A stretch of DNA of 64,000 nucleotides from Allopusillimonas ginsengisoli (GCA_005239165.1 RAPG01000004.1:124001-188000); one strand, 5' to 3'. Shown: positions 34,906 to 46,584, counted from the stretch's first letter. Notes: generated from the letters alone by a model not told the origin. A program made the numbers and translations.

Positions 34906-35739
34906 ATGCCTGAATCCCTAATTGAACGCACCGTCTTTGTTGTTTCTGACAGCACCGGAATCACGGCTGAAACCTTTAGCAACTCTGTACTTTCACAGTT
35001 CGACAAGGTCAAGTTCGAAGCCATTCGCATTCCCTTTATTGACAGCCTCGATAAAGCCAAAGCCGCTGCGGTGCGTATTAATCGCTGCGCAGACGAGCAA
35101 CAGGCACCTCCTCTGGTGTTCAGTACTCTGGTTGATCCCGAGGTCGCTCTTATCATCAGCTCGTCGAACTGCACGTTTCTCGACCTTTTTGGTACGTTTG
35201 TGCAGCACATCGAACAGGCTCTGGACATGAAATCCAGCCATTCGGTTGGTCGTTCACACATGGGTGGGCTTTCCAAGCAATACAACGCACGTATTGATGC
35301 CATCAACTTCAGCCTTGCCCACGATGACGGGCAGTTTGTGCATGGCCTCGAACAGGCAGATGTCATTCTTGTGGGGGTGTCGCGTTGCGGGAAAACACCC
35401 ACCAGTCTGTATCTGGCCATGCAGTATGCCGTCAAAGCAGCCAATTTTCCGCTTATTCCTGAAGATTTTGACCGCGACTCATTGCCGGCCACTCTGGCTC
35501 CCTACCGCAAAAAGCTCTTTGGCCTGTCTATTCACCCAGATCGTCTGGCCGAAGTACGCCACGAACGCCGCCCAAACAGCCAGTACGCATCGCTTAAACA
35601 GTGTCGTCAGGAAGTCGCCGACGCAGAGCGCCTGATGCGCATGGAGGGCATCCCCTGGTTGTCGACCACCACCAAGTCCATCGAAGAAATTTCCACCAAA
35701 GTTCTTGACGAGGTGGGGCTGGATCGCCGTATTTATTAA
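34906..35739 (+). CDS. ppsR: PEP synthase kinase/pyrophosphorylase PpsR
   Basis: 277 aa DUF299 protein. The start RTVFVVSDSTGITAETFSNS is the family N-terminus; the P-loop GVSRCGKTPTSLYL is at residues 157-170. The enzyme uses ADP to phosphorylate a Thr in PpsA (off) and phosphate to remove it (on). Position divergent from ppsA supports the role. Confidence 0.95.
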   Translation: MPESLIERTVFVVSDSTGITAETFSNSVLSQFDKVKFEAIRIPFIDSLDKAKAAAVRINRCADEQQAPPLVFSTLVDPEVALIISSSNCTFLDLFGTFVQHIEQALDMKSSHSVGRSHMGGLSKQYNARIDAINFSLAHDDGQFVHGLEQADVILVGVSRCGKTPTSLYLAMQYAVKAANFPLIPEDFDRDSLPATLAPYRKKLFGLSIHPDRLAEVRHERRPNSQYASLKQCRQEVADAERLMRMEGIPWLSTTTKSIEEISTKVLDEVGLDRRIY

Positions 35740-35904
35740 CGCGATCTGCTCTAAAATTCAGACGCTTTGGCATCCACGGCGACCTAAAGTGTCTGCTCTG
35801 ACACCTCATTACGCCTTACTGCACGCATTCAGCGCCCATGTCATAGCAATGATTACCCGAATCAACGGACCGGCCACCGCACTGTAACCGGGCGCTGTAC
35901 TGTG

Positions 35905-36771
35905 TTAACGCGCCAATAGAGCCTGTCGACGCTGTTCAAACAGACAAATACCTGCTGCCACCGCGACATTCAGCGACTCGACCTCAGCCACTTGTGGAAT
36001 AAACACACGCTGGTCTGCCAGGGCCAGCAGTTCAGACGACGCACCCTGCCCTTCATTACCCAGCAACCATGCGCAACGTTCAGGCAGCGTGGCCGCGAAC
36101 AGCGAATCAGCATCATCCAAAGCTGTGGCCAGCAAAGGTATATCGAGCCGCTCGTGCAAGGCGCGCAGATCGACCCCTTCGTACACCGTCATTACAAAAT
36201 GGGCACCTTGGCCACTGCGCAAAGCCTTGGCCGACCAGGCTGCAACACAGCCTGCTGAAAAATACGCATGCCTAATGCCGGCCGCCGCAGCCGTACGCAG
36301 CAATGTACCGGCATTGCCGGGGTCTTGCACCCGGTCGAGCCAGATGCAATTGTGCGTGATCCGCTTTGGAACACAAGGGACCGGTGTCGGCACCACGAAA
36401 AATACGCCCTGCCCATGCTGTACCTGTGACAAACCACGGGCAAGGCGGGGGTCGCAGGTGTGGCCTACCCCAGGCGCAAGCATAGAAGCCAGTGCCTGAA
36501 GCTCGACATTAACTGCCAGACGCTCTGCGTCAAACAATGCGATTTCAGGCGCGCCCTGATGCTGCAGCCACGCCTGACACAAATGGATGCCCTCCAGCAG
36601 AAGCGGACGGCCTTCGCGCCGGACGCCACCCTGGTCTTCACTGTGGGGTTGGTCTGGTTGCAGATGCCTGTCTGCGGAGACTTGTGGCCGGTCTGTTGCC
36701 ACTCGCTTGCCGGCGGCAATACGAAGCATCAGTTTGTAGTGTGGGTTATCACGTGAGCTTATGTGCTTCAT
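35905..36771 (-). CDS. TrmH/SpoU-family RNA 2'-O-methyltransferase
   Basis: 288 aa. An N-terminal substrate-binding part ([15 protein letters not shown], ...[17 protein letters not shown]) precedes the SPOUT domain with the knot motifs [39 protein letters not shown] and [23 protein letters not shown]. It likely 2'-O-methylates rRNA or tRNA; the exact target is unknown. ATG 36771 overlaps the rnhB stop by four bases (ATGA), which fixes the start against an earlier in-frame ATG at 36834. Last gene of the long leftward block. Confidence 0.9.
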   Translation of the reverse strand: MKHISSRDNPHYKLMLRIAAGKRVATDRPQVSADRHLQPDQPHSEDQGGVRREGRPLLLEGIHLCQAWLQHQGAPEIALFDAERLAVNVELQALASMLAPGVGHTCDPRLARGLSQVQHGQGVFFVVPTPVPCVPKRITHNCIWLDRVQDPGNAGTLLRTAAAAGIRHAYFSAGCVAAWSAKALRSGQGAHFVMTVYEGVDLRALHERLDIPLLATALDDADSLFAATLPERCAWLLGNEGQGASSELLALADQRVFIPQVAEVESLNVAVAAGICLFEQRRQALLAR

Positions 36772-37400
36772 AAACCCGCCGCAAGTTCCAGCAGTCGACG
36801 CACTGGGGCAAAGCTGCGTCGGTGGGCAGGGCATGGGCCATGTGCATGCAGTCTTTCGAGATGCACCTTCGTGCCATAGCCTTTGTGCTGGTCAAAACTG
36901 TACTCAGGGTACCGTTGATGCAGCACCATGCAGTCGGCGTCACGCGCGGTTTTGGCCAATATCGAGGCGGCGGCAATGGCCGCGACAGTTGCATCACCCC
37001 CGATGACAGGCTCGGCCACGCAAGCCAGGCCTGTCGGTATGCGATTGCCATCGATTAGCGCCCTGTCGGGCTGCATAGACAGACCTTCACAAGCACGCCG
37101 CATCGCCAGCATGGTGGCCTGCAAAATATTCAGTGTGTCGATTTCCTCAACACTGGCGCTGGCAATGCAGTAGGCTACAGCCCGTTCGCGAATGACAAGG
37201 CTAAGTGCCTCACGGTGCAATGCTGTCAGTTTTTTGGAGTCATTTAGCCCTACGATGCGACAGTCTGGCTCGAGAATAACGGCAGCCGCATACACAGGCC
37301 CGGCCAGTGGCCCCCTGCCCGCCTCGTCAATGCCCGCAATATGCAGGCCAGGATGATCATCGGTGCTGAACAGATCAGGCTGGGCGGTGCGCCTAGGCAT
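36768..37400 (-). CDS. rnhB: Ribonuclease HII
   Basis: 210 aa. Catalytic region [23 protein letters not shown] with Asp and Glu, then [23 protein letters not shown] and [13 protein letters not shown]. It removes RNA from RNA-DNA hybrids, including single ribonucleotides. ATG 37400 overlaps the lpxB stop by eight bases; the open frame to 37613 is inside lpxB and is rejected. Confidence 0.95.
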   Translation of the reverse strand: MPRRTAQPDLFSTDDHPGLHIAGIDEAGRGPLAGPVYAAAVILEPDCRIVGLNDSKKLTALHREALSLVIRERAVAYCIASASVEEIDTLNILQATMLAMRRACEGLSMQPDRALIDGNRIPTGLACVAEPVIGGDATVAAIAAASILAKTARDADCMVLHQRYPEYSFDQHKGYGTKVHLERLHAHGPCPAHRRSFAPVRRLLELAAGL

Positions 37401-38613
37401 GACCTGCCTGCTGCAAAATAGCCAGTGCGGCCAGTGCGGGCGTGTCACGGCGCAACGTTTCATGCATAAGCATGAAGCCTTCGGCCACCTGATCGGCATA
37501 GTGCTGATCGGTAAGCGCCTTCCATGAGGCTTCAGCCAGCGCTGCCGGCGTGGCATCGTCTTGCAGCAGTTCAGGCACCACAAAATCACGCGCCAGAATA
37601 TTCGGCAGCCCAACCCATGGTACAGACGGCCGAGCCTGACCCGATTTCCATTCCATTAGCCGTTTCATCATGGGTGACAGTACGTAAGAAATAACCATAG
37701 GCCGTTTGAACAGGCTGGTTTCTAGTGTGGCTGTACCGCTGGCAACAAGCACGGCGTCAGCGGCCTCCATGACGTTCCAGGCAGCCGGGCGTGCGTCGTT
37801 TGCGGCGAACAGCTGGGCCGTAATGGGGTCTTGCGTTGCTGCGCCCGAGTGCTGATCGATGATGCGGCAATTGGGCAAAGGGTAAGTGCGCAGTATGGCT
37901 TCGAACTCTTTGCGGCGCTTGATATTGACCATGGGCACCAAAAACTGCAGGTTAGGGTCTTGCCGGGCCAATATTTGTGCTGCCTGTAGAAACCGGGGTG
38001 CCAGCAGGTTGATCTCTGAGGAGCGACTGCCAGGCAAAATGGCCAGTACCCGAGCCGAAGGGTCTACACCCAGATATTTACGGGCGGTAACCTTGTCAGG
38101 TTGCATAGGGATGACACCTGCCAGCGGATGCCCTACATAGGTAACCGGAACCCCTTCTTTCTGATAGATTTCTTCTTCAAATGGAAACAGCACCAACATG
38201 TGGGACACGGCTGCGCGTATCTTGTGTATACGCTCGTAACGCCAGGCCCATATTGATGGGCCGACGAAATGTACCGTCGGAATACCCGCCTGCTTGAGCT
38301 GATGCTCGAGCCGCAGATTAAAGTCAGGGGCGTCTATGCCAACAAACACGTCAGGCTTGTCGTTAAGCCAGCGTTTTTTGACGTTGAAATACGTGTTTAG
38401 CAGCCCCGGCAGGCGTTTGAATGCATCAACATAGCCAAAAACGGTTAATGCGTCCATGCTGTGCCAGGCATCTAACCCCTGGCGCGCCATGGCCGGGCCG
38501 CCGATACCAGTGTAGATACTACCCGGTGCCTGTTGCTGCAGACCTTGCATAACACGGGCCGCCAGCAGGTCGCCAGATGGTTCGCCCGCCACCATGCCGA
38601 TATGCATGGTCAT
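37393..38613 (-). CDS. lpxB: Lipid-A-disaccharide synthase
   Basis: 406 aa GT-B fold glycosyltransferase. Signatures: [16 protein letters not shown] at the start, [53 protein letters not shown] and [21 protein letters not shown]. It joins UDP-diacylglucosamine and lipid X. It is coupled to lpxA by a four-base overlap and followed by rnhB. Confidence 0.97.
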   Translation of the reverse strand: MTMHIGMVAGEPSGDLLAARVMQGLQQQAPGSIYTGIGGPAMARQGLDAWHSMDALTVFGYVDAFKRLPGLLNTYFNVKKRWLNDKPDVFVGIDAPDFNLRLEHQLKQAGIPTVHFVGPSIWAWRYERIHKIRAAVSHMLVLFPFEEEIYQKEGVPVTYVGHPLAGVIPMQPDKVTARKYLGVDPSARVLAILPGSRSSEINLLAPRFLQAAQILARQDPNLQFLVPMVNIKRRKEFEAILRTYPLPNCRIIDQHSGAATQDPITAQLFAANDARPAAWNVMEAADAVLVASGTATLETSLFKRPMVISYVLSPMMKRLMEWKSGQARPSVPWVGLPNILARDFVVPELLQDDATPAALAEASWKALTDQHYADQVAEGFMLMHETLRRDTPALAALAILQQAGHA

Positions 38614-39404
38614 GCCCTGGCGATACCGCGCGAAGTTGCGGTGAGAAAATCAATCAGTGGCTGCAGCGCTTCAGTCGTGGCGGGCTGTTGCTCGCTGATC
38701 ACCCTGATCTGCACGCAAGCCTCATCTACGGACAACTTCCGGCGGTAAATAAGCTTGTAGGCTTCTTTAAGTGCAGCAATGGCTTCCGCACTAAAGCCGC
38801 GGCGACTGAGGCCTTCAGAGTTAATACCCACGGGACGGAACGGATCGCCCGCACCGATGACATAGGGAGGTATGTCTTGTCGTATAGAGCTGGTGCCTCC
38901 GATCATGGTGTGCGCACCGATGCGTACAAACTGGTGCACAGCCGACAGCCCGCCCACGATAGCCCAATCGCCAATATGAATGTGGCCTGCAAGCTGAACG
39001 CTATTGGCCAAAATGACATGACTGCCCACCTGGCAATCGTGCGCAACATGCACGTAGGCCATGATCCAGTTGTCATCACCTAACCGCGTCACGCCAACGT
39101 CTTGAGCCGTGCCCGTATTGATGGTGACGTACTCGCGAACCGTATTGCCGTCGCCGATTTCAAGCCGTGTGGGCTCGCCACCGTATTTTTTGTCTTGCGG
39201 TGCGCCACCAATGGAGCAAAACCGGTAAAACATGTTATTGACGCCAATGGTGGTGTGACCGTCGATGATGCAATGCGGCCCGACAGTGGTGCCGGCGCCC
39301 AAAGTCACATGCTCTCCGATGATGCTGTACGCACCAACCGTGACGTCATCAGCCAGTTGTGCTCCTGGCGAAACTATGGCGGTGGGGTGAATCTGTTCAG
39401 ACAT
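38610..39404 (-). CDS. lpxA: UDP-N-acetylglucosamine acyltransferase
   Basis: 264 aa left-handed beta-helix with many hexapeptide repeats (for example [20 protein letters not shown]). It contains DTGTAQ-like [34 protein letters not shown], the catalytic His region. Adds the first acyl chain in lipid A synthesis. ATG 39404 overlaps the fabZ stop by eight bases; an upstream frame to 39461 lies inside fabZ. Confidence 0.97.
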   Translation of the reverse strand: MSEQIHPTAIVSPGAQLADDVTVGAYSIIGEHVTLGAGTTVGPHCIIDGHTTIGVNNMFYRFCSIGGAPQDKKYGGEPTRLEIGDGNTVREYVTINTGTAQDVGVTRLGDDNWIMAYVHVAHDCQVGSHVILANSVQLAGHIHIGDWAIVGGLSAVHQFVRIGAHTMIGGTSSIRQDIPPYVIGAGDPFRPVGINSEGLSRRGFSAEAIAALKEAYKLIYRRKLSVDEACVQIRVISEQQPATTEALQPLIDFLTATSRGIARA

Positions 39405-39855
39405 TTTCTTCGAGTACGCGAATCGCACACATAATTTTGGCTTCTGCCGCAACCTGACCATCGACAGTGGCTACTGCAGTGTATTTACAGATTTTGCGAC
39501 TGATTTTGTCTGCAGTAATTTCAAGACGCAGCTGGTCTCCAGGCACAACCGGCCGGCGAAAGCGCGCTCCATCGACGCCTACCAGGTAATACGCGATTTT
39601 TTTGTCGGCCGGGTTGACATCATCTTGCCCTTCGAAGGAAAACAGTGCGGCAGCCTGAGCAAGCGCCTCGATAATGAGCACACCTGGCATCACTGGATGA
39701 TGGGGAAAATGTCCGGTAAAAAACGGTTCGTTCATTGACACGTTTTTAATAGCCACAATGCTCTTACCCGGCACCATTTCGAGTACACGGTCAACCAGCA
39801 GCATCGGATAACGATGCGGCAACCGTTCCATAATTTGTTTAATGTCGAGTTCCAT
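39397..39855 (-). CDS. fabZ: 3-hydroxyacyl-ACP dehydratase
   Basis: 152 aa hotdog-fold enzyme starting [27 protein letters not shown]; the catalytic His is in [20 protein letters not shown] with the Glu. It dehydrates 3-hydroxyacyl-ACP in fatty acid synthesis and competes with LpxA/LpxD for the same acyl-ACP, which is why it sits between them. The frame is open to 40131, but those bases belong to lpxD and there is no match to the family there. Confidence 0.97.
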   Translation of the reverse strand: MELDIKQIMERLPHRYPMLLVDRVLEMVPGKSIVAIKNVSMNEPFFTGHFPHHPVMPGVLIIEALAQAAALFSFEGQDDVNPADKKIAYYLVGVDGARFRRPVVPGDQLRLEITADKISRKICKYTAVATVDGQVAAEAKIMCAIRVLEENV

Positions 39856-39916
39856 TTTTTGCGTATCCTGCCCGCTTGCGTCGTCAGCTTGAGCGTGGCG
39901 ATTGGTGGAAAAATAA

Positions 39917-41011
39917 TTATGGCTTATTTTTTTCGGTGGCTCTGACACGGCGGCGCAATTGCGACAATTGACCCAGAACTGCAGCGTTTCGTTGCCACTG
40001 CACATGCTCATCGAAAGGATAAACCCCTGTGTAGCGCCCCGGCTTGGACACATTGGAGGTAATGGCCGTGCCTCCCGACACGTGGACATCGTCGCCCAGC
40101 ACCAAATGGCCCGACAACATGGCCGCACCACCTATTGTGCAGCGGCTGCCGATGGTGGTTGAGCCCGCTACCCCTACGCAAGCCGCCATGGCGGTATGAT
40201 CGCCGATTTTTACGTTATGCCCGATCATGATCTGATTGTCGAGTTTTACCCCGTTGCCCACTGTGGTGTTTTCGAGTGCGCCACGATCAACGGTGGTGTT
40301 GGCTCCAATTTCGACATCATTGCCCAGCTCAACCCCGCCGATCTGGGCAATTTTGGCCCAGGCCCCCGCCTCATTGCGCGGATCAGGAGCAAACCCGAAA
40401 CCATCTGCACCCAGCACACAGCCCGAATGCAAAATGGCACGATCACCGACACTGACGTGATGATAGAGGGTCACACGTGCATGGAGCAGGCAGTCGCGAC
40501 CCAGTGTGCTACCCGCACCAATAACACACCCAGGCCCCAGGCGTGTGCCCTCACCGATGCGGACATCGTCTTCGACGACACACATAGGACCTATGCTGAC
40601 ACCTGAACCGACATGGGCAGACGGCGCGACAACGGCGCTAGGATGAATGCCTTTGTTAAGTGCATTGAGCCGGTGCTGATCAAACCATTGCGCCAACAAG
40701 GCGTACATGAGATACGGCTCGCTGCAAAGAACGATGCGATAGCTGTGTTCAGGCGTTACGTAAGCCTGGCAGGCAGCTTCCGTCATGATGACGGCTGCCG
40801 CCCGGCATTGATCCAGTTGTTCGTGCAGGCGCGAATTAGCCAGAAAGCTGACCTCATCGCAGCCAGCCGACAGCAACGAACCCAAGCCCCTGATAAGGGG
40901 CTCGGGCTTGTCGGAGGAGTCGACCAACTGCCATTTCAGGCCTGCGGTATTGGCGTCAGCGAGCAGCTTCTGCAATGTGGGCGCCTGATCAGGCGCTAGC
41001 AATACCGGCAT
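39917..41011 (-). CDS. lpxD: UDP-3-O-(3-hydroxymyristoyl)glucosamine N-acyltransferase
   Basis: 364 aa. An N-terminal uridine-binding domain is followed by a beta-helix of hexapeptide repeats ([20 protein letters not shown]...). [12 protein letters not shown] and [23 protein letters not shown] with the catalytic His are present. The N-terminus here is extended by about 20 residues relative to E. coli LpxD. Adds the N-acyl chain of lipid A. It is six bases from skp. Confidence 0.96.
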   Translation of the reverse strand: MPVLLAPDQAPTLQKLLADANTAGLKWQLVDSSDKPEPLIRGLGSLLSAGCDEVSFLANSRLHEQLDQCRAAAVIMTEAACQAYVTPEHSYRIVLCSEPYLMYALLAQWFDQHRLNALNKGIHPSAVVAPSAHVGSGVSIGPMCVVEDDVRIGEGTRLGPGCVIGAGSTLGRDCLLHARVTLYHHVSVGDRAILHSGCVLGADGFGFAPDPRNEAGAWAKIAQIGGVELGNDVEIGANTTVDRGALENTTVGNGVKLDNQIMIGHNVKIGDHTAMAACVGVAGSTTIGSRCTIGGAAMLSGHLVLGDDVHVSGGTAITSNVSKPGRYTGVYPFDEHVQWQRNAAVLGQLSQLRRRVRATEKNKP

Positions 41012-41017
41012 CTTGGG

Positions 41018-41572
41018 TTAGCCGCCCAGGGACTTCATGACCTGGTCGGTGATGTCTACCCGGGGGCTGACAGTGACGGCGTCCTGAATGATCAGATCGT
41101 AACCCTGCTCTTCGGCAATTTTTTTGATGGCCGCATCGGCGCGCTCAACAATGCTGGAGAACTCTTCATTGCGGCGGCGGTTGAAGTCTTCTTGAAACTC
41201 GCGCCGCTTGCGCTGTAAATCGGAGTCAAGGTCAGCAAGCTTGCGCTGACGCTTGATGCGGTCGGATTCGGAAATTACCGGAGCGTCTTTGTCGAGTTTT
41301 TGTGCTTCACTGCGCAACTGGTTTGCCAGACTTTGCAGCTCGGTATCACGTTTTTTGAATTCGGACTCGATTTTTGCTTGTGCCGCTTTGGCTGGTTTGG
41401 AGTCACGCAAAATGCGCTCAGTGCTCACGAAGCCGATTTTGGTGGCCTGAGCATAAACCGGTGCCGCAATGACGGCCCCCATACCAAGTGCTGCTGCCAG
41501 CACCAGTGCCCGATTGTTGCGACCGATGCCATTGGCAACGGCTGAAAATTTTAATGCGAATTTAGACTTCAT
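41018..41572 (-). CDS. skp: Periplasmic chaperone Skp/OmpH
   Basis: 184 aa. A long n-region (about 23 residues, MKSKFALKFSAVANGIGRNN) precedes a hydrophobic core and cleavage after VYAQ or near it. The mature protein has TKIGFVSTERILRDSKPAK, long heptad-patterned coiled-coil (FKKRDTELQSLANQLRSEAQKL, DLDSDLQRKRREFQEDFNRRRN) and a C-terminal YDLIIQDAVTV segment. Skp escorts unfolded outer-membrane proteins to BamA, encoded directly upstream. Confidence 0.94.
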   Translation of the reverse strand: MKSKFALKFSAVANGIGRNNRALVLAAALGMGAVIAAPVYAQATKIGFVSTERILRDSKPAKAAQAKIESEFKKRDTELQSLANQLRSEAQKLDKDAPVISESDRIKRQRKLADLDSDLQRKRREFQEDFNRRRNEEFSSIVERADAAIKKIAEEQGYDLIIQDAVTVSPRVDITDQVMKSLGG

Positions 41573-41634
41573 GAAAAATCTACCTTGCGAAAATGCATAG
41601 ATAAAAAAGCTATTGTGCCATTAAACACGCTGTA

Positions 41635-43971
41635 TCAGAAACCAGTGCCAATCTGGAACTGGAATGCCTGCTTATCATCGCCCTTCTTGGCGTTGAGTGC
41701 CCGACCCCATGACAGCTGTAACGGCCCCAGTGGCGATTGCCACGAAAAACCTAAACCGGAGGCGAACTTCCATCCGCAAGGGTCTTCTGCGTAGTTGCCA
41801 ATGCCGCGCATGCAACCGCCGGCGGTATTATCGACTCGGCCCGCATCGGCGAAGATGAACCAGCGCAGCGTGCGGTCACGCGTGGCTCCAGGAAACGGCA
41901 AGTATAGCTGCACGTTACCTACGATACGTCGGGAACCACCGAGATAATCGTTAGAACCTGTATCGCGCCCGCCCAGTGAAGCCCCCTCATAACCGCGCAC
42001 CGAACCTATACCGCCTCCGTATACGTTTTTGATGACAGGGAAGTCTTTATCGCCATAGGCGCGACCCCAGTCAAGCAAACCGTTGAAAGCCAGGGTAAAG
42101 GAGCGGCCTATCGGCAGATAATACTGCTGCTGTGCACTGAGCATGTAGTATTGAAGGTCTACCGTGGAAACATCTGCAGACAGGCGGGTGTAGCTGCCCT
42201 TGTTGGGCACCAGGGCGCTGTCGCGTGTATCTTTGGACCAGCCTACGTTGAAAATGACCGCGTTGGTCGACTCACCGTACTCTTCGACGAAATCTTTGTA
42301 AGCCTGGGGTGTAGTGGCGCGTAGCTTGCTCAGCTTGTTGTTCTCGTAGCTGATCCCGGCAAAAACACGGTCGCTTTCGGAAATGGGCACACCAAAGTTA
42401 AGCCCACCGCCAAATGCTGTCACCCTATAGTCGCCATCCGAGTAAGAGTTATCGTAAGGCGTGGTGCGGCGATAGTAAATGGAAGAGGTTTTGCTGATTC
42501 CGTCGAGCGTCCAGTATGGATCAGTATGCGAAAGGACTACCGCACGGTTGGTTTCACTGGTATTGACCTGAAGTGAAAGCGTATTACCACTGCCAAAAAT
42601 ATTGTCCTGGCTGATACCCGCAGACAGCATGAGCTTGTCGGTAGTCCCGTAACCTACGCCAAGATTGATAAGACCTGTGGGCTTTTCTTTGACATCAACG
42701 TTGATATCGATCTGATCGGTCGAACCCGCAACTGGCGCGGTGGTCACATTGACTTCGTTGAAATAACCCAGGCGGTCTACGCGATCACGTGACGCCTTAA
42801 TGGCGTCGCCATCGTACCAGGCGGCCTCTTGCTGGCGCAGTTCGCGGCGTATGACTTCGTCGCGCGTGCGGGTATTGCCCCCCACCTGAATGCGCCGCAC
42901 GTACACCCGCTGGCCCGGATCAACGAAAAACGTGAGATCAGTTTCGTGGGTGTCGCGGTCTAGCACCGGATTTGGGTTGACGTTGGCAAAGGCATACCCC
43001 AGCGTACCCAGATACTCGGTAATGGCCTTGACAGTTTCATTGACTTTAGCGGCAGAGAATGTTTCTCCCGCCTTGATCTTAACCAGGGGTTCGATCTTGT
43101 CGTTGAGGTCAAGCAATTCGCCGGCGAGCTTTACGCTGCGCACCGTGTAGGGTTCACCCTCGTGAATCGTGTAGGTAATAAAAATAGCTTCACGGTCTGG
43201 GGAAATTGACACCTGCGGCGCTTCGGCCGAGTATTCAAGATAACCGCGATCAAGATAGAACGAGCGAATCGTTTCGGCATCCGCTTCTAGTTTTTCGCGC
43301 GCGTATTTATCTGCGTTGGTGTACCAGGTCATCATGCCGCTGGTGGTGAGCTCCATTTCTTTGAGCAGCGTGCCTTCTTTAAAAGCCTTATTGCCCACGA
43401 CATGGATTTCGCGAATCTTGGCGCGCCCACCTTCGAAAATTTCGAAACTGACACCAACCCGGTTTCGCGGAAGCGGCGTAATGATAGGGTTGACCTCGAC
43501 ACCGTATTTGCCCTTGGACAGATACTGCTGCTCGATTTCGAAACGAGCGCGTTCAAGCATGGCATTGTCAAACACCCGACCCTGCCCAAAGCCCACCTTG
43601 GCCAGGGATTGCGTGATGGCCTTGGCGTCGAATTCGCGCATGCCATTGAACGACAACGATGCAATGGTGGGGCGCTCTTCGACAGTAACCACCAGCACAT
43701 CATTGCTGGTGTCGATACGAACGTCGTTGAAGAACCCTGTGGAGTACAGCCTTTGTATGGCATCGGCAGCCTGCGTTTCAGTAAACTTTTCGCCAACCTT
43801 GACCGGCAGATAGCTGAAAATCGTGCCTGCGTCGACGCGCTGAATACCCTGTACCTGGATGTCTCGCACCACGAAGGGTGTAAACGCATTTGCAATGCCT
43901 GGTATGACCAGTGCTGCCAGTAATGCGGGTAGACCGCGTCTGACAAAGTGTAGTTTCCGGCTAAACGACAT
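41635..43971 (-). CDS. bamA: Outer-membrane protein assembly factor BamA
   Basis: 778 aa. A signal peptide (MSFSRKLHFVRRGLPALLAA, cleaved near ANA) is followed by five POTRA domains (about 30-430) with starts such as FVVRDIQVQGIQRVDAGTIF, RAKIREIHVVGNKAF and VYVRRIQVGGNTRTRDEVIRRELRQ. The C-terminal 16-strand barrel carries the VRGYEG loop motif (GSVRGYEGASLGG) and ends in a terminal Phe (GTGF). The essential core of the outer-membrane insertase. ATG 43971 is preferred by the signal peptide; an in-frame ATG at 44019 would bury it. Confidence 0.97.
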   Translation of the reverse strand: MSFSRKLHFVRRGLPALLAALVIPGIANAFTPFVVRDIQVQGIQRVDAGTIFSYLPVKVGEKFTETQAADAIQRLYSTGFFNDVRIDTSNDVLVVTVEERPTIASLSFNGMREFDAKAITQSLAKVGFGQGRVFDNAMLERARFEIEQQYLSKGKYGVEVNPIITPLPRNRVGVSFEIFEGGRAKIREIHVVGNKAFKEGTLLKEMELTTSGMMTWYTNADKYAREKLEADAETIRSFYLDRGYLEYSAEAPQVSISPDREAIFITYTIHEGEPYTVRSVKLAGELLDLNDKIEPLVKIKAGETFSAAKVNETVKAITEYLGTLGYAFANVNPNPVLDRDTHETDLTFFVDPGQRVYVRRIQVGGNTRTRDEVIRRELRQQEAAWYDGDAIKASRDRVDRLGYFNEVNVTTAPVAGSTDQIDINVDVKEKPTGLINLGVGYGTTDKLMLSAGISQDNIFGSGNTLSLQVNTSETNRAVVLSHTDPYWTLDGISKTSSIYYRRTTPYDNSYSDGDYRVTAFGGGLNFGVPISESDRVFAGISYENNKLSKLRATTPQAYKDFVEEYGESTNAVIFNVGWSKDTRDSALVPNKGSYTRLSADVSTVDLQYYMLSAQQQYYLPIGRSFTLAFNGLLDWGRAYGDKDFPVIKNVYGGGIGSVRGYEGASLGGRDTGSNDYLGGSRRIVGNVQLYLPFPGATRDRTLRWFIFADAGRVDNTAGGCMRGIGNYAEDPCGWKFASGLGFSWQSPLGPLQLSWGRALNAKKGDDKQAFQFQIGTGF

Positions 43972-44024
43972 CCTGGAGGATCCTCGGGCGATTAAATGGT
44001 GGAAGATTGTAAGACACAACGCCT

Positions 44025-45359
44025 CTAACTGAAAAGGCGCGAAAAATCGTTAAAGAACGCCAGGCCCATCAACGCAACAAGAAGGCCGAGCCCAACACGC
44101 TGTCCCGTTTCTCGCCATTTGTCAGGAACGGGCTTGCCGCGGATGGCCTCGACAGCGTAATACATGAGGTGTCCGCCGTCGAGCATCGGGATCGGCAACA
44201 AATTTAACACGCCTATGCTGACACTTATCAGTGCCAGAAACCCTATGTAGGCCGCAAGACCAATACGCGCCGTTTGCCCAGCGTAATCTGCGATAGTAAC
44301 CGGACCGCTGACATTTCGCAGCGAGATATCGCCAATAACCATGCGGCCCATCATTTTCAGCGATAGCCAGACGGTATCGATTGTGCGGGAAACACCACGT
44401 ATTGCGCTGTCGAACAGACCGTATCGAACAGTGACCATAGGAAAATCTGCACCCAGCATAACGCCAATGCGCCCCACTTCGCGGCCATCAGCATCGACCT
44501 CAGGCTTGGGCGCCACACTTAATGCGAAGGGCGCGCCCTCGCGCATCACGGTCACTGCTACAGTTTTTCCAGCATGGTCCTGGATGCGCTTGATAAAGGC
44601 TTGGGCACTAGGCTGCTGGAGTTCACCGATACTAAGAATGATATCGCCCTCACGCAGACCGGCCTGCGCGCCAGGGCGTCCCGCGTTGACGCCTCTCACG
44701 ATGGGCCGTGGCGCGGCGAGGGCGAGCCCCGCCTCCGCCATGGGGTCAGACCCTTCGGGCTCAACCTGCCCGGCCTCAAAACGCAGCGTGCGCTCTCGCT
44801 GAATACCGCTCTCGCCCTCTACCGTTAGAGTGGCCTCACCGCCACTGGTGATGGCATCAAGCAATTGCCAGCGAACTTCGCTCCAGGATTTAACGGGCTG
44901 GTCGTTCACAGCCAGTATGTGGTCGCCGCCCTGCAAGCCTGCCTCGGCAGCCACAGTACTATGTGCCGGCGGTGCAAGCACGGCCGAAGGCTCGTTTGTA
45001 CCCATGAGGTTAAGCAAGGTGTACAACAACGCAGCCAGAACCAGATTGGCGAAAGGTCCGGCCATTACGATGGCACTGCGCTGGCCCAGCGTTTTTTGGT
45101 TAAATGCCTGGGCAGCCTCGGATGGGGTCGCCGCCTCGGGTGCGTCATCAAGCATTTTGACGTACCCACCGAGGGGTATAGCCGAAAGAGCCCATTCTGT
45201 ACCATGCTTATCGGTACGCCGTGCCAGCACTTTGCCGAACCCGACCGAAAAACGCAGCACACGCACGCCACAAAGACGGGCGACCCAGTAGTGGCCTAGC
45301 TCGTGAAAGGTAACCAGCACGCCCAGCGCGATGGCAAAAGCAATCAGGGTAAAAAGCAT
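44025..45359 (-). CDS. rseP: Site-2 protease RseP
   Basis: 444 aa inner-membrane zinc metalloprotease. The HEXXH motif is H19-E-L-G-H23, followed by two PDZ domains (about 115-190 and 205-290) and the LDG motif PMLDGGHLMYY near the end. It cleaves anti-sigma-E factor RseA inside the membrane to start the envelope stress response. 53 bases from bamA and 22 from dxr. Confidence 0.96.
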   Translation of the reverse strand: MLFTLIAFAIALGVLVTFHELGHYWVARLCGVRVLRFSVGFGKVLARRTDKHGTEWALSAIPLGGYVKMLDDAPEAATPSEAAQAFNQKTLGQRSAIVMAGPFANLVLAALLYTLLNLMGTNEPSAVLAPPAHSTVAAEAGLQGGDHILAVNDQPVKSWSEVRWQLLDAITSGGEATLTVEGESGIQRERTLRFEAGQVEPEGSDPMAEAGLALAAPRPIVRGVNAGRPGAQAGLREGDIILSIGELQQPSAQAFIKRIQDHAGKTVAVTVMREGAPFALSVAPKPEVDADGREVGRIGVMLGADFPMVTVRYGLFDSAIRGVSRTIDTVWLSLKMMGRMVIGDISLRNVSGPVTIADYAGQTARIGLAAYIGFLALISVSIGVLNLLPIPMLDGGHLMYYAVEAIRGKPVPDKWRETGQRVGLGLLVALMGLAFFNDFSRLFS

Positions 45360-45381
45360 GAAATTCCGAAAAAATCGCGCG

Positions 45382-46584
45382 TCAGGCTATAGACGTACAA
45401 AGCTCGAGGGCTATACCACGGGCACGTGCGTCGAGTTCGAGAACGTCTTCGAGTGTGTCAGGCCCTGGCAGACTTTGCCGGGCAACCCGTTCGAGACTCG
45501 CCTCAATGATGCGCGCGATCTGAGTATAGCCAATTTGTTCTTTCAGAAATTGATCTACTGCCACTTCATTTGCTGCATTTAAGGCGACACAGCTAGCCTG
45601 CCCCCCTACCAGCGCCTCAAAAGCCAGCCGCAGACACGGAAACCGGGCGTAATCGGGTAACTCGAAGTCGAGGCGACCCAAGGCAGCAAGCTGCAGCAAG
45701 CCTACCCCACTATCTATACGCTGAGGGAACCCCAGGCCATAAGCAATAGGCGTGCGCATGTCGGGTTGGCCCAGCTGCGCAAGAATGGACCCGTCTTCGT
45801 ACTCGACCATGGAGTGCACCATGCTCTGCGGGTGGATCAATACCTGGATACGCTCCACAGGCATGGCGAACAGCCAGTGAGCTTCAATGACCTCAAGCCC
45901 TTTATTGAGCATGGTGGCGGAGTCAACGGAAATTTTGCGGCCCATACTCCAGTTGGGATGGGCGCACGCCTGATCAGGTGTGACGTGATCGAGCTCGTCA
46001 AGCGCCATGCACCGAAACGGCCCTCCTGACGCAGTAAGCAGCAGGCGGCGCACCCCTTTAGCAGGCCCAACCGGTGCCGACGCTGACGCATTGACGGGCA
46101 AACACTGAAAAATGGCGTTGTGTTCGCTGTCTATGGGCAACAGTTCGGCCCCATGATCGCGCACTGTACGCATGAACAAGCCACCAGCAGCCACCAGGGC
46201 CTCTTTGTTGGCCAGCAGCACACGCTTGCCCGCCTGTGCCGCCGCAAGTGCCGACGGCAACCCGGCAGCGCCCACAATTGCCGCCATCACCGTCGTAACT
46301 TCGGGATCGGCGGCCGTATCGGTTAACGCCTGTGTGCCCACGCGAATTTCAGGTAGAGGCCGCCCTGCGGGCCAGGCTTGCAGAAAGCGCATGCGCGCTG
46401 CGGTGTCTGCAACGATGACAACCCGGGCTGATGTAGCAGCAGCCTGAGCAGCCAGACGCTCGACGCGACTGTGTGCACTCAGGGCATATACCGCCATCGA
46501 CTCAGGATGGCGCGAGATGACATCAAGTGTGCTTTCGCCAATAGAGCCGGTGGAGCCCAGCACACACACACGTTGAAATTTCAT
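45382..46584 (-). CDS. dxr: 1-deoxy-D-xylulose-5-phosphate reductoisomerase
   Basis: 400 aa. NADPH fold [18 protein letters not shown] at the N-terminus, then [39 protein letters not shown] and [29 protein letters not shown]. These are the substrate and metal blocks of the MEP pathway enzyme. Start codon shares a base with the cdsA stop. Confidence 0.97.
   Translation of the reverse strand: MKFQRVCVLGSTGSIGESTLDVISRHPESMAVYALSAHSRVERLAAQAAATSARVVIVADTAARMRFLQAWPAGRPLPEIRVGTQALTDTAADPEVTTVMAAIVGAAGLPSALAAAQAGKRVLLANKEALVAAGGLFMRTVRDHGAELLPIDSEHNAIFQCLPVNASASAPVGPAKGVRRLLLTASGGPFRCMALDELDHVTPDQACAHPNWSMGRKISVDSATMLNKGLEVIEAHWLFAMPVERIQVLIHPQSMVHSMVEYEDGSILAQLGQPDMRTPIAYGLGFPQRIDSGVGLLQLAALGRLDFELPDYARFPCLRLAFEALVGGQASCVALNAANEVAVDQFLKEQIGYTQIARIIEASLERVARQSLPGPDTLEDVLELDARARGIALELCTSIA

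Noticed and set aside
39856..40131. N-terminal extension of FabZ to 40131
   Set aside because: Those bases code for the C-terminus of lpxD on the same strand and do not match the FabZ family.
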